Shown in pieces: positions 28,999 through 39,800 of a stretch of 64,000 nt of DNA. The notes below the pieces were generated by a model, which saw only the letters and a program-made list of their open reading frames with translations, was not told where the DNA came from and did no database searches. Every line of letters starts with the position of its first letter. The stretch's first letter is position 1. The translations under genes were made by a program, and so were the position numbers. Source of the DNA: Paraburkholderia haematera (lineage in GTDB: Bacteria > Pseudomonadota > Gammaproteobacteria > Burkholderiales > Burkholderiaceae); NCBI RefSeq assembly GCF_905220975.1, contig NZ_CAJNBK010000002.1:124001-188000 (forward strand), read 5' to 3'.

Positions 28999-29314
28999 GC
29001 GGCGCGCTAGGTCGGCATGACATACAAATCAAGCGCCGTCTTTGTATTTGTCCGATGAATATTATTTGTTAAATGCTGTTGCGACGACCGGGAATGAAGA
29101 CCTGGCCTCAGCAAGAAGCGCTAGAAATCTTACTGACCATGGGGATAAAAAAAATGGACCTTCCCGGCTAGGATTCGGTTCTCCCACCAGTACTTACAAC
29201 GTAAAGACCACTAACCCGGGTCACTGACCCCGGGCGAGCTTATCCACAATCAACTGGAGCAGGCATCCAGTCCGGCGGCGCTGGCAAGCGCCGTTCGGCG
29301 GGGGCGGACACGAC
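28999..29314. other. Intergenic leader of the SARP-type gene
   Basis: 316 bp. The left part is A/T-rich with a possible 61-codon frame from 29042 that has no family signature. A GC-rich inverted repeat (ACCCGGGTCACTGACCCCGGG, around 29214) precedes the regulator. The GGAAACG direct repeat found upstream of tpsB and tssA is not present here, so autoregulation through that site is not indicated. Confidence 0.5.
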
Positions 29315-31804
29315 ATGCTCGTGATCGAATCAAATCCGGCAGGGCAGCCGGCGGTGTTGCCGCTGCTTCAGCGTTATCGCGCGGACAGCGTCGAACTTGC
29401 TGTGCCGCATGCAAATCGCATCGCGTTACTTGGACCCATGCGTATCGAGCGTGGCGACACCGTACTCCCACTGAAGTATCACAAGTCGCGTGCGCTGCTC
29501 GCGTGGCTCGTGTCGCAGCCAGGGGCCGCGCATTCGCGCGACTGGCTGGCCGAATTGCTTTGGCCTGGCGAAGAGCCGGGGAGCGGGCGGCGCAAGCTCA
29601 AACGCATTCTGTTCGACGTGAAAGCGGCGCTTGGCGAAGAATGCTTCGAGATTCATCGCGATCTGCTTTGCGTGAGGCCGGACGCGCTGCCGTGGGTCGA
29701 CGTCCACGCTTTGTCCGTGGCGATGGGCGAGTTGCCACCCGACGACCGGATCGCGGAGGCCGCCGCGGGCGCGGCGCCGGCCCGGCTCGAAGCGCTGTCG
29801 GAAACCGCGGCGCTCTACCGGGGGGAATTTCTCGCCGATATCCAGATCGACGACGCCGGTGAGTTCGAACGCTGGATGGACGCGCGTCGAGTCGCTTACC
29901 GCTGTGCCATCTCGCGCCTGCGGCGATTTCTCACCGAAGGATTCGCGCAACAGGGCGACTTCACCCGCGCGGCCGCCCATGCTCGCCGTCTGACGGTCGA
30001 AGAACCTTGGGATGAATCCGCCTGGCAGCTATTGATCGGTTTGCTGATGCGCGCCGGCCACCGGGCCGAGGCGCAAGCCGAACTCGAACACTGCCGGGCC
30101 GCGCTCGACGTACCGCCGCACCGCGACACGCTTGCGCTCGTCGCGCTGCCGGCGCGCTCGCTTGCGCCGATGTTTGCCGAGGCGCCAGAGCGTCGCCAGA
30201 TCACGGTCGCCTATTGCCAGCTCACCGTGCCGCGCTGCGAAGATCCGGATAGCTGGGCCGCGGCACTCGTGGCACCGCGCAAACGCTGCGAAGCGATCCT
30301 GCAGGCGGCGGGCGGCTATATCGTGCACGCGCCAGGCGGCGGGATGTTCGCCTACTTCGGCTTTCCGGTCACGCATGAAGGCGCGGTCCGCCAGGCGGTG
30401 ACAGCCGCGCTCGAATGCCGCGATTCGATCAAGGCTGACGGGGCAACCGGCATGCCCGAGCGCGGCGGCGTGGACATTGTCTTCGGCATCCATACGGGGC
30501 TCACGCTCAGCGCCGCCCATGAGAATCAGCCGGATCTCGGCTGCCGGCTGACGCGCATCGTCAGCTTGCTTGCGAATAGCGCGCGCGCCGGTGAAGTTCT
30601 CATGAGCGATGCGACGGCCGAACTGCTGCCGGAATGCGACTTCCGCGCCGTGCGCCAGGTGTTCGTCAGCGACGCCTCCACTGGCGAAAGAGTGGAAGCG
30701 CTTCTGGCGATGCATCTGGATGCCGCGTTGCCGGCGCAGGAACGCGGCACGCTGATCGGACGCGACGCACAATTGACGCAACTGGACCATGCCTTGCGCC
30801 AGTGCGCTCAGCTCTCGATGCGCGCGCTGCTGATGACCGGCGACGCGGGTACGGGAAAATCGTTGCTGCTTAGGCAATTTGTGAAAAGCCGGAGCGTGCC
30901 GGCGATCGAATTGCGCTGCCGGCCCGAATTGACGACAACGTTCTTCCATCCGTTCCGACGCTGGCTGCGCGATGCCGCGGTGCCGAACACCGCGCGTGCT
31001 CAAGCGGCGCTCGAGTCCTTGAGCGACGCGTTCCGCGATCAGTCGAACCGCCTCGAAAGTGCTTCGCGCGAAACCGAAGCGATCGTGAATCACCTGCTCA
31101 CGCTGCTTGAAGAAGCCGTGCCGGATGGCGGCCTAATTTGCCTCGATGACCTGCAATGGGCCGACCCGGGCACGTTGCAACTCGTGGCGCGTCTTGTCGA
31201 GGCGCCGCTGCATCGGCGCTTGCCGATACTCGTAGGGCGCGACGACTTTGCTGCACCATGGCCGTCGACAACCGCGATCGCCCGCATCCAGATCAAGCCG
31301 CTGTCACCCGAGTCGAGTATGGAGCTGATCGCGACGCTCACCCAGGGCGCCGCGCTGGAGCCCGATACGGAGGCGCAAATCGCGAGGCGTGCGGACGGGG
31401 TCCCGCTCTACCTGGTGGCGCTCGCGCACGCGGCGGCAGACGCTGAGCGCATACCAGCCAACACCGTGCCGCCATGCCTGCACGAGTTGCTGATGGGGCG
31501 CATCGATTCCGTCGGCGTCGCCAGGCCGCTGGCACAGCTCGCAGCCGCGAGCGGCAGGGATTTCACCGCTGCGTTGCTGGCCGAAGTAGCGGGGCGCAGT
31601 GTCGCCGAGATCGAGCCGCTGCTCACCACGCTGCTGCAAGCGCGGCTCATTGTGGCAACGGGCGCGGGCTGCTATGCATTCCGCCATCCGATGCTGCGTG
31701 AAGCGGCGTATCAGTCGCTCTCACGTGAGCGGCGGCAATGGGCGCATCAGCGCGTTGCCGGTGCGCGGCTTGTACTCGAAGGCGTGCCGAAATCGAGCGT
31801 ATAG
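29315..31804 (+). CDS. SARP-type giant regulator (wHTH-BTAD-cyclase-like-AAA)
   Basis: An 829-residue transcription factor. Residues ~35-130 form an OmpR-type winged helix (LPLKYHKSRALLAWLVSQPG, DWLAELLWPG) and ~136-275 the BTAD domain (LYRGEFLADIQIDDAGEFER), together the DNA-binding unit of SARP activators. Residues ~290-450 resemble a class III nucleotide cyclase, but the two metal-binding Asp positions are lost: YCQLTVPR near 299 replaces FxDLxGST, and PGGGMFAYFGFP near 343 replaces GDGxxAxFG, so it is probably a non-catalytic sensor. Residues ~480-800 are an AAA/STAND ATPase with Walker A GDAGTGKS (~509) and Walker B LICLDDLQWAD (~608). It lies immediately upstream of the tpsBA operon, whose promoter carries SARP-like direct repeats. 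Confidence 0.85.
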   Translation: MLVIESNPAGQPAVLPLLQRYRADSVELAVPHANRIALLGPMRIERGDTVLPLKYHKSRALLAWLVSQPGAAHSRDWLAELLWPGEEPGSGRRKLKRILFDVKAALGEECFEIHRDLLCVRPDALPWVDVHALSVAMGELPPDDRIAEAAAGAAPARLEALSETAALYRGEFLADIQIDDAGEFERWMDARRVAYRCAISRLRRFLTEGFAQQGDFTRAAAHARRLTVEEPWDESAWQLLIGLLMRAGHRAEAQAELEHCRAALDVPPHRDTLALVALPARSLAPMFAEAPERRQITVAYCQLTVPRCEDPDSWAAALVAPRKRCEAILQAAGGYIVHAPGGGMFAYFGFPVTHEGAVRQAVTAALECRDSIKADGATGMPERGGVDIVFGIHTGLTLSAAHENQPDLGCRLTRIVSLLANSARAGEVLMSDATAELLPECDFRAVRQVFVSDASTGERVEALLAMHLDAALPAQERGTLIGRDAQLTQLDHALRQCAQLSMRALLMTGDAGTGKSLLLRQFVKSRSVPAIELRCRPELTTTFFHPFRRWLRDAAVPNTARAQAALESLSDAFRDQSNRLESASRETEAIVNHLLTLLEEAVPDGGLICLDDLQWADPGTLQLVARLVEAPLHRRLPILVGRDDFAAPWPSTTAIARIQIKPLSPESSMELIATLTQGAALEPDTEAQIARRADGVPLYLVALAHAAADAERIPANTVPPCLHELLMGRIDSVGVARPLAQLAAASGRDFTAALLAEVAGRSVAEIEPLLTTLLQARLIVATGAGCYAFRHPMLREAAYQSLSRERRQWAHQRVAGARLVLEGVPKSSV

Positions 31805-31899
31805 CCATGAAGCGAGCATCGCAGGAAAGCTCACATCGCGCGCTCCGCGGCACGCATCTGCACACGCATGAAAGGCGCTGAAGCGCTTGCACCAAGGAC

Positions 31900-31932
31900 G
31901 GAAACGTTTCGGAAACGCGGTCTTCCCATCAT
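31900..31932 (+). promoter_or_regulatory. SARP-box-like promoter of the tpsBA operon
   Basis: GGAAACG at 31900-31906 and again at 31911-31917 (spacer TTTC, 11-bp period), then 9 bp, then CATCAT at 31927-31932 as a -10 candidate. No separate -35 hexamer is seen; the repeats cover that region. The same arrangement with the same spacing occurs before tssA. Heptamer direct repeats with 4-bp spacers close to the -10 are the hallmark of SARP targets in Streptomyces. Confidence 0.6.
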
Positions 31933-32049
31933 GGCGGCAACTCGCTGAACCTTGCAGGCATTCCATTCAAGGTTCGGCGAATCGCAAGAAGGGGGCGTTG
32001 CGCATCGCACGCGAAAGAAACATAAAAGGACCGTCCGGGTTTCCATCCA

Positions 32050-33810
32050 ATGCCATTTTTCCCGTGCAGGACGCCGACACGCCTTGACGTGTTGCATCGC
32101 ACAGCCTTGCTGACGGCAGGCCTGTGTGCCGCATGTCCAGCATTTCCTCAGACTTCGCCTACTCCGCCTACTTCGGGGCAATTGCTCGAAGCGATCAAGC
32201 CGCCTCCGCAGGTGCCGCCTGCCGACCCGAACGTCGTCGTCAAGCCGCCCGAGACGCCGCCGCCGCCGAAAGTCGAAGCGCCCGATCTGCGCTTTACGCC
32301 GCAGGGTTTTCGCTTTACCGGCAACACCGTCATCTCGAGCGAGGAGTTGACCGCCTTGCTCGCGCCGTATGCGTTTCACGAGGTCGATCTCGACGGTCTG
32401 AACGACATCGTCGACAAGGTGAAGGCGCTCTATCGCCAGCGCGGCTACTTCCTTGCAGTCGCGTTCCTGCCGAAGCAGAACATTTCAGATGGCGTCGTGA
32501 CGATCGGCATTCTGGAAGGGCGCCTGGGCAAGATCACGGTCAAGCATCCTTACCCGCCCGAAGCACGTGTGAGCGAAGATCAGGTGCTGGGCATGTTGCG
32601 CGCACGCCTGAAGGAAGGCGACATCATCACGGAGAAGTCCGTCGAAACACCGCTGCTGCTGATTCGCGATCTGCCCGGCGCGGTGATTCGTTCGACGCTC
32701 AATCGTGGCGCACAGGTCGGCACCGCCGATCTCGAAGTCGAGGTGCTGGCAGAGAAGCCCAAGCGGATCACCGGCGAAGTCGACGTGGACAACTACGGCA
32801 ATCGCTATGCGGGCGCTTATCGTTTGGGGCTGAAGACCAGTCTCGTGAGCCCGCTCGGGATTGGCGATCTGCTGACGGTGCAAGGCTTCATCACCAACCA
32901 GAATCTGAGCGACTTCGGCGACGTGAGTTACCTCGTGCCGGTGGGGCACCTCGGGACCCGCGTAGGCGTCGACTACGGCCGGCTCAACTATTCGCTCGGC
33001 AAGGAATTCGCCGACCTGAACGCGCACGGCACCGCCGACGTTGTCAATCTGTTCGTGCTTCAGCCAATCCAGCGCAGCAAGGACGTGAACCTGTTCGCGC
33101 AGGTGGGCCTGACTTATGAAAAGCTCAACGACCTGCAGAGCGGCGCGCCTGCGCAGGAGAAAAACATCGTTGGGCTGAAGGCTCAGGTGAACGGCGATTC
33201 GCGCGGCACGGGCTATGTCAACGTCTACACCGCCGGTGTGATGTTCGGCACGCTCAGCTTCGGCAGCGACACCGAGAAAAGCGATGACGCCGGCGTGAAT
33301 GGCTATCACACGAATGGCTTCTTCACGAAGTTCTATGGCGACTACCAGCGTCTGCAGCAACTCGCGCCGAATCTCGCCTTGTTCTTCTCCGCATCGGGGC
33401 AGGCCGCTTCGAAGAATCTGACCGCGGCGGAAAAGTTCTCGCTGGGCGGCGCGAACCGCGTGCGCGGCTATCCCGAAGGTGAAGCGATCGGCGACGACGG
33501 CTTCGCCACCACGCTCGAATTGCGCTACACGGTGCCGGGGTTGCACATCGGCGCCGGCGGTTTTGTGCTGACGAGCTTTTTCGACTTCGGCTACATCCTC
33601 GCTAACGCCAAACCGGGCAATGCACCGGCGCCCGAACCCGGCCAGTCCAACAGCGAGCGCTTGCTGAGCTACGGCGTCGGGTTGAATTTCGGCGCGCCGA
33701 ACAAGTACCTGTTCCGTACCAGCATCGCGTGGCACGGCGGCAGGAAACCGACTTCCGACACGCACGACAACACGCCGCGCGTCTGGGTGCAATGGGTGCA
33801 GTTCTTTTGA
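32050..33810 (+). CDS. Two-partner secretion outer-membrane transporter TpsB (ShlB/FhaC family)
   Basis: A 586-residue Omp85-superfamily pore that exports TpsA. After a signal-like N-terminus (about residues 14-36) comes a Pro-rich linker, a POTRA_2 domain (~80-155; DLRFTPQGFRFTGNTVISSE), a second POTRA (~155-235; AEKPKRITGEVDVDNYGNRY marks the barrel start), then a 16-strand barrel with the conserved loop-6 motif NRVRGYPEGEAIGDDG near 470. The C-terminal residue is Phe, as expected for outer-membrane assembly. The stop overlaps the start of tpsA (TGATG). The ATG at 32050 has only a distant AAAGGA; a GTG at 32089 is an alternative. Confidence 0.92.
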   Translation: MPFFPCRTPTRLDVLHRTALLTAGLCAACPAFPQTSPTPPTSGQLLEAIKPPPQVPPADPNVVVKPPETPPPPKVEAPDLRFTPQGFRFTGNTVISSEELTALLAPYAFHEVDLDGLNDIVDKVKALYRQRGYFLAVAFLPKQNISDGVVTIGILEGRLGKITVKHPYPPEARVSEDQVLGMLRARLKEGDIITEKSVETPLLLIRDLPGAVIRSTLNRGAQVGTADLEVEVLAEKPKRITGEVDVDNYGNRYAGAYRLGLKTSLVSPLGIGDLLTVQGFITNQNLSDFGDVSYLVPVGHLGTRVGVDYGRLNYSLGKEFADLNAHGTADVVNLFVLQPIQRSKDVNLFAQVGLTYEKLNDLQSGAPAQEKNIVGLKAQVNGDSRGTGYVNVYTAGVMFGTLSFGSDTEKSDDAGVNGYHTNGFFTKFYGDYQRLQQLAPNLALFFSASGQAASKNLTAAEKFSLGGANRVRGYPEGEAIGDDGFATTLELRYTVPGLHIGAGGFVLTSFFDFGYILANAKPGNAPAPEPGQSNSERLLSYGVGLNFGAPNKYLFRTSIAWHGGRKPTSDTHDNTPRVWVQWVQFF

Positions 33811-36800
33811 TGCGGACCGCGTGGTCTGCTTGCTGGGGAAACCGGATGCTGTGGACAAAGGGGCCGGTGCGCTGTTCCGATCATGGCGCTGAAGAAGGCC
33901 GACGCTGCGCGCGCGCTGCTTTGGCGGGGCGCTGCGGGCGCGTCCTCGTGTTCGCCCTCGTCCTCACCCTCGCCCCGGCGTTATTGCTGGCGAGCGCGTC
34001 TGGTTTCGCGCAGACCTTGCCGAGCGGCGCGACGGTGGTGTCCGGCAATGTGACGGTGACGCAGCCCAACGGCCAGCAGATGACGGTCAACCAGGGCAGC
34101 AACAGCGCCATCATCAACTGGCGGAATTTTTCGATCGGCAGCGGCAACAGCGTCACTTTCATTCAACCCAGCGCGAGCTCTGTCGCGCTCAATCGCGTGG
34201 TAGGCGGGTCGCCGTCTTCCATCTTCGGCAGCCTGACGGCCAACGGCAAGGTCTTTCTGGTGAATCCGGCGGGCGTGTTGTTCGCGCCGGGGGCCTCGGT
34301 GAACACGGGCAGCTTTGTCGCCTCGACACTCGGCATTTCGGATAGCGATTTTCTGGCTGGCCGCTATACGTTTCAGAACGGCGGCTCGGCGGGCGGCATC
34401 GTCAATCAGGGTTCGGTGACGGCGCGCGACGGCACGGTCGTTTTCATCGCACCGCAGATCGTCAATGCGGGCAGTGTGAACGCAACCGCGGGCGTCGTGC
34501 TTGCTGCTGGCGATCGCGTCAGCATGACGCTGGATGCCGAGAGCCCGCTGTCGGTCAGCGTCGACGCGAGCGCGCTGAAGGCCGGGATCGTCAACAGCGG
34601 GGCTATTTTTTCCGGCGGCCCGGTGCTGTTGAGCGCGCAGGCGCGCGATAGCGCACTCGATACCGTGATCAACAGCAGCGGCGTGATTCGTGCGGCGTCG
34701 ATTGCTTCGAACGGCGAAGACATTCAGCTGAACGGCGGCGCGCACGGCATCGTTTCGATCGGTGGCACGCTCGACGCGAGCGGCGCGGGGGCAAGCGGCC
34801 ACGGCGGCAGTATCACGGTGACGGGCGACCAGTTGACGCTCGCCGGTTCGGCGAAGCTCGACGCATCCGGCGCAGTCGGCGGCGGCACGATCCTGGTGGG
34901 CGGCGCGGCGCATGGCGCGGGGCCGTTGCAGAACGCATCGACGACGACCGTCGCGCAAGGCGCCGTGCTGGACGCGAGCGCGACGAATACCGGCAATGGC
35001 GGGCAGGTGGTGGTGTGGTCGAATGACAGCACACGATTTTCCGGACAGATCGTGTCGCGCGGCGGAACCAACGGCGGCGATGGCGGCAACGCGGAGATTT
35101 CGAGCAAGGGGGTGTTCGTTGTGGACGGCGCGGTCGACCTGAGCGCGCCGCACGGTCGGCGCGGCACCTTGCTGCTCGATCCGTTCGACCTGTGCATCGT
35201 CGCGACAGACCCCGGCACCTGCGGGACCCTCGCGTCGGGAACCGGTACGTACGTCGCGGGCGCCAGTGATTCGTATGTGTTGGCGTCGACGCTGGTGGGG
35301 CTTTCGTCGACTACCAACCTCGTGCTCCAGGCCGCGAACTCCATCATCTTCCTCACGAGCCTCGCGCTGAATACGACGACTGCACCGTCTTCGCAGGGAT
35401 CGATATCGCTTCAGGCCGGCAACGCCATTGTGATGAATGGGTCTTCGCTGTCGACGGACGGCGGCAATATTTCGATGGTGGCCGGCACGGGCGGCATGTC
35501 GCTCGGCAACCTGAGTTCGGGCACGGGATCGATCACGCTCGGGTTGACGGATGCGAATGGGACGATAACCCAGGCAAGCGGCAGTTCGATTTCAGGCTCG
35601 GGTGGATTGACGTTGACTGGCGGGCAGCTCGAGCTGAGCCAGGCCAACGCATATAGCGGCGGCACGAATGTCACGGGCGGCACGTTGGCATTTTCTGGAA
35701 GTGGAACAGCGGGTACTTCGGCGATTACCGTCGGCAGCGGTGGCGTGCTGGACGTGCAGAGCACGCTTGCCAATGCATTGACGCTGAACGGCGGGACGCT
35801 GGAGACGAGCACCGGCAGCGGCAGTGTGAGCGGCCTCGTCACGCTGAACGGTAGCAACACGTTTTCGACAGGCAATAGCGCAACGCTGACTGTTAGCGGT
35901 GTCATTGCCAATGGTGCGCCGGCAGGCGCGCTGACTGTGAACGGCACGGGGACGGTGGTGCTGACGGGCGTCAATACATTCAGCGGTGGCACGACGATCA
36001 ACGGCGGCACGTTGGCCCTGACGGGGAGCGGAACGGCAGGCACTTTAGCGATCAGCGTTGGCAGCGGCGCCGCGCTGGATGTTCAGAACATATTGTCAAA
36101 CGCAGTGACGCTGACCGGCGGGACGCTGGAGACAACGACTGGCACCGGCACAGTGAGCGGGCCCGTCGTGTTGAACAGCAGCGGCATTTTTGCGACCGGT
36201 TCCGGCGCGACGCTAACGGTAAGCGGGGCGGTCAGCGGTGGCGCGTCGCCGAATGCGCTCACCGTCAGCGGGCCGGGGACGGTGGTGCTGAACGGAGTCA
36301 ACACATACATCGGCGGTACGCTGGTGAGCGGCGGCACGCTGCAAGGCAATACGCAGAGCCTGCAGGGCAGCATTACGAACAACGCGTCGCTGGTGTTCGA
36401 TCAGGCATCGAACGGTACTTTCAACGGCACGATCAGCGGAACCGGCGCAGTCACAAAGCAGAACACGGGCACGCTGACGCTTAATGGTCTGCAGAGCTAT
36501 GGCGGTGGCACGAAGGTGACCGGCGGCGTACTGCAGGGCGATACCGCGAGCCTGCAAGGTGGCATCGTTCTGGACAATTCGACGGGGCTGATTTTCGATC
36601 AGGCGTCGAATGGCACCTTCGGTGGCACGATCAGTGGCACCGGCGCGGTAACGAAGCAGAACACCGGCACGCTGACATTCGACACGACGCAGACTTATGG
36701 CGGCGGCACGAGCGTCACGGGCGGTATCTTGGCCCTGACGGGTAGCGGCACGGCCGGAGCGCAGTCGGGTTTAATCACGATCGGCAGCGGCGCGGCGCTG

Positions 36801-39800
36801 GATGTTCAGAACATATTGGCAAACGCAGTGACGCTAAACGGCGGAACGCTGGAGACAACGACCGGCACCGGCACCGTGAACGGGACGGTTGTGTTGAACA
36901 ACAGCGGCATTTTTGCGACCGGTTCCGGCGCGACGCTAACGGTAAGTGGAGCGGTCAGCGGCGGCGCGTCGCCGAATGCGCTCACCGTCAGCGGGCCGGG
37001 AACGGTGGTGCTGAGCGGAGTCAACACATACACCGGCGGCACGCTGGTGAGCGGCGGCACGCTGCAAGGCAATGCGCAGAGCCTGCAGGGCAGCATCACG
37101 AACAACGCGTCGCTGGTCTTCGATCAGGCGTCGAATGGCACCTTCGGTGGCACGATCAGTGGCACCGGGACGGTGACGAAGCAGAACACCGGCACGCTGA
37201 CGTTCAGCACGACGCAAAGTTATGGCGGCGGTACAAACGTCACGGGCGGTACCTTGGTCCTGACGGGTAGCGGCGCGGCCGGAGCGCAGTCGGGTTTGAT
37301 CACGATCGGTAGTGGTGCGGCGCTGGACGTGCAGAACACGCTTGCAAACGCAGTGACGCTGAGCGGCGGGACACTGGAGACGTCGACCGGTAGCGGCCTC
37401 GTGAACGGTCAGGTGACACTGAACGGCAGCAACACGTTTTCGACTGGCACTAGCGCAACGCTGACTGTGAGCGGTGCCGTTGTCGATGGTGCGCCGGCAG
37501 GCGCGCTGACCGTGAACGGCACGGGGACGGTGGTGCTGACGGGCGTCAACACCTTCAGTGGCGGCACGACGATCAACGGCGGCACGTTGGCCCTGACCGG
37601 TAGCGGAACGGCAGGCACTTCAGCGATTACGGTGGGCACCGGCGCGGCGCTGGACGTGCAGAACACGCTTGCAAACGCAGTGACGTTAAACAGCGGCACG
37701 CTGGAGACAACGGCTGGCACCGGCACCGTGAGCGGGTCCGTCGTGTTGAACAACAGCGGCATTTTTGCGACCGGTTCCGGCGCGACGCTAACGGTAAGTG
37801 GGGTGGTCAGCGGGGGTGCGTCGCCGAATGCGCTCACCGTGAGCGGGCCGGGGACGGTGGTGCTGAGCGGAGTCAACACATACACCGGCGGCACGCTGGT
37901 GAGCGGCGGCACGCTGCAAGGCAATACGCAGAGCCTGCAGGGCGGCATCACGAACAACGCGTCGCTGGTCTTCGATCAGGCATCGAACGGTACTTTCAAC
38001 GGCACGATCAGTGGCACCGGCGCGGTGACGAAGCAGAACACCGGTACGTTGACATTCGACACGACGCAGACTTATGGCGGCGGCACGAGCGTCACGGGTG
38101 GCACCTTGACGCTGACGGGCAGCGGAGTGGCAGGCACTTCAGCGATCACGGTCGGCAGCGGCGCGGCGCTGGACGTGCAGAACACGCTTGCAAACGCGTT
38201 GACGCTGAACGGCGGCGGGACGCTGGAAGCAACAACCGGCAGCGGCAGTGTGACCGGCCTCGTCACGCTGAACGGCAGCAACACGTTTTCGACAGGCAAT
38301 AGCGCAACGCTGACTGTGAGCAGTGTCGTTGTCGATGGTGCGCCGGCAGGCGCGCTGACCGTGAACGGCACGGGCACGGTGGCGCTGACGGGCGTCAATA
38401 CCTTCAGTGGCGGCACGACGATCAACGGCGGCACGTTGGCCCTGACGGGGAGCGGAACGGCAGGCACTTCAGCGATCAGCGTTGGCAGCGGCGCCGCGCT
38501 GGATGTTCAGAACATATTGTCAAACGCAGTGACGCTGAACGGCGGGACGCTGGAGACAACGACTGGCACCGGCACAGTGAGCGGGCCCGTCGTGTTGAAC
38601 AACAGCGGCATTTTTGCGACCGGTTCCGGCGCGACGCTAACGGTAAGCGGGGCGGTCAGCGGCGGCGCGTCGCCGAATGCGCTCACCGTCAGCGGGCCGG
38701 GGACGGTGGTGCTGAACGGAGTCAACACATACATCGGCGGTACGCTGGTGAGCGGCGGCACGCTGCAAGGCAATGCGCAGAGCCTGCAGGGCAGCATTAC
38801 GAACAACGCGTCGCTGGTCTTCGATCAGGCATCGAACGGTACTTTCAACGGCACGATCAGCGGAACCGGCGCAGTCACAAAGCAGAACACGGGCACGCTG
38901 ACGCTCAATGGTCCGCAGAGCTATGGCGGTGGCACGAAGGTGACCGGCGGCGCACTGCAGGGCGATACCGCGAGCCTGCAAGGTGGCATCGTTCTGGACA
39001 ATTCGACGGGACTGATTTTCGATCAGGCGTCGAATGGCACCTTCGGTGGCACGATCAGTGGCACCGGGACAGTGACGAAGCAGAACACCGGCACGCTGAC
39101 ATTCGACACGACGCAGACTTACGGCGGCGGCACGAGCGTCACGGGTGGCACCTTGACGCTGACGGGCAGCGGAGTGGCAGGCACTTCAGCGATCACGGTG
39201 GGCAGCGGCGCGGCGCTGGATGTACAGAACACGCTTGCAAACGCGTTGACGCTGAACGGCGGCGGGACGCTGGAAACAACAACCGGCAGCGGCAGTGTGA
39301 ACGGCCTCGTCACACTGAACGGCAGCAACACGTTTTCGACAGGCAATAGCGCGACGCTGACTGTGAGCAGTGTCATTGCCAATGGTGCGCCGGCAGGCGC
39401 GCTGACCGTGAACGGCACGGGCACGGTAGTGCTGACGGGCGTCAATACTTTCAGCGGTGGCACGACAATCAACGGCGGCACGTTGGCCCTGACCGGTAGC
39501 GGAACGGCAGGCACTTCAGCGATCACGGTCGGTGGCGGCGCGGCGCTGGACGTGCAGAACACGCTTGCAAACGCAGTGACGTTAAACAGCGGGACGCTGG
39601 AGACCACAACCGGTAGCGGCAACGTGAACGGCCCGGTGACACTGAACGGCAGCAATACATTTGCGACCGGGAGTGGCGCCAGGCTGACGGTGAACGGCGT
39701 CGTCGGCGACGGCACATCGCAAGGATCACTGATTGTCAGCGGATCGGGAACAGTAGTGCTGACCGGTCTCAACACCTACAGCAGCGGCACGACTGTTGCG

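Noticed and set aside
29042..29227. 61-codon frame before the SARP-type gene
   Set aside because: It has no ribosome-binding site or recognisable family, and its composition looks non-coding.
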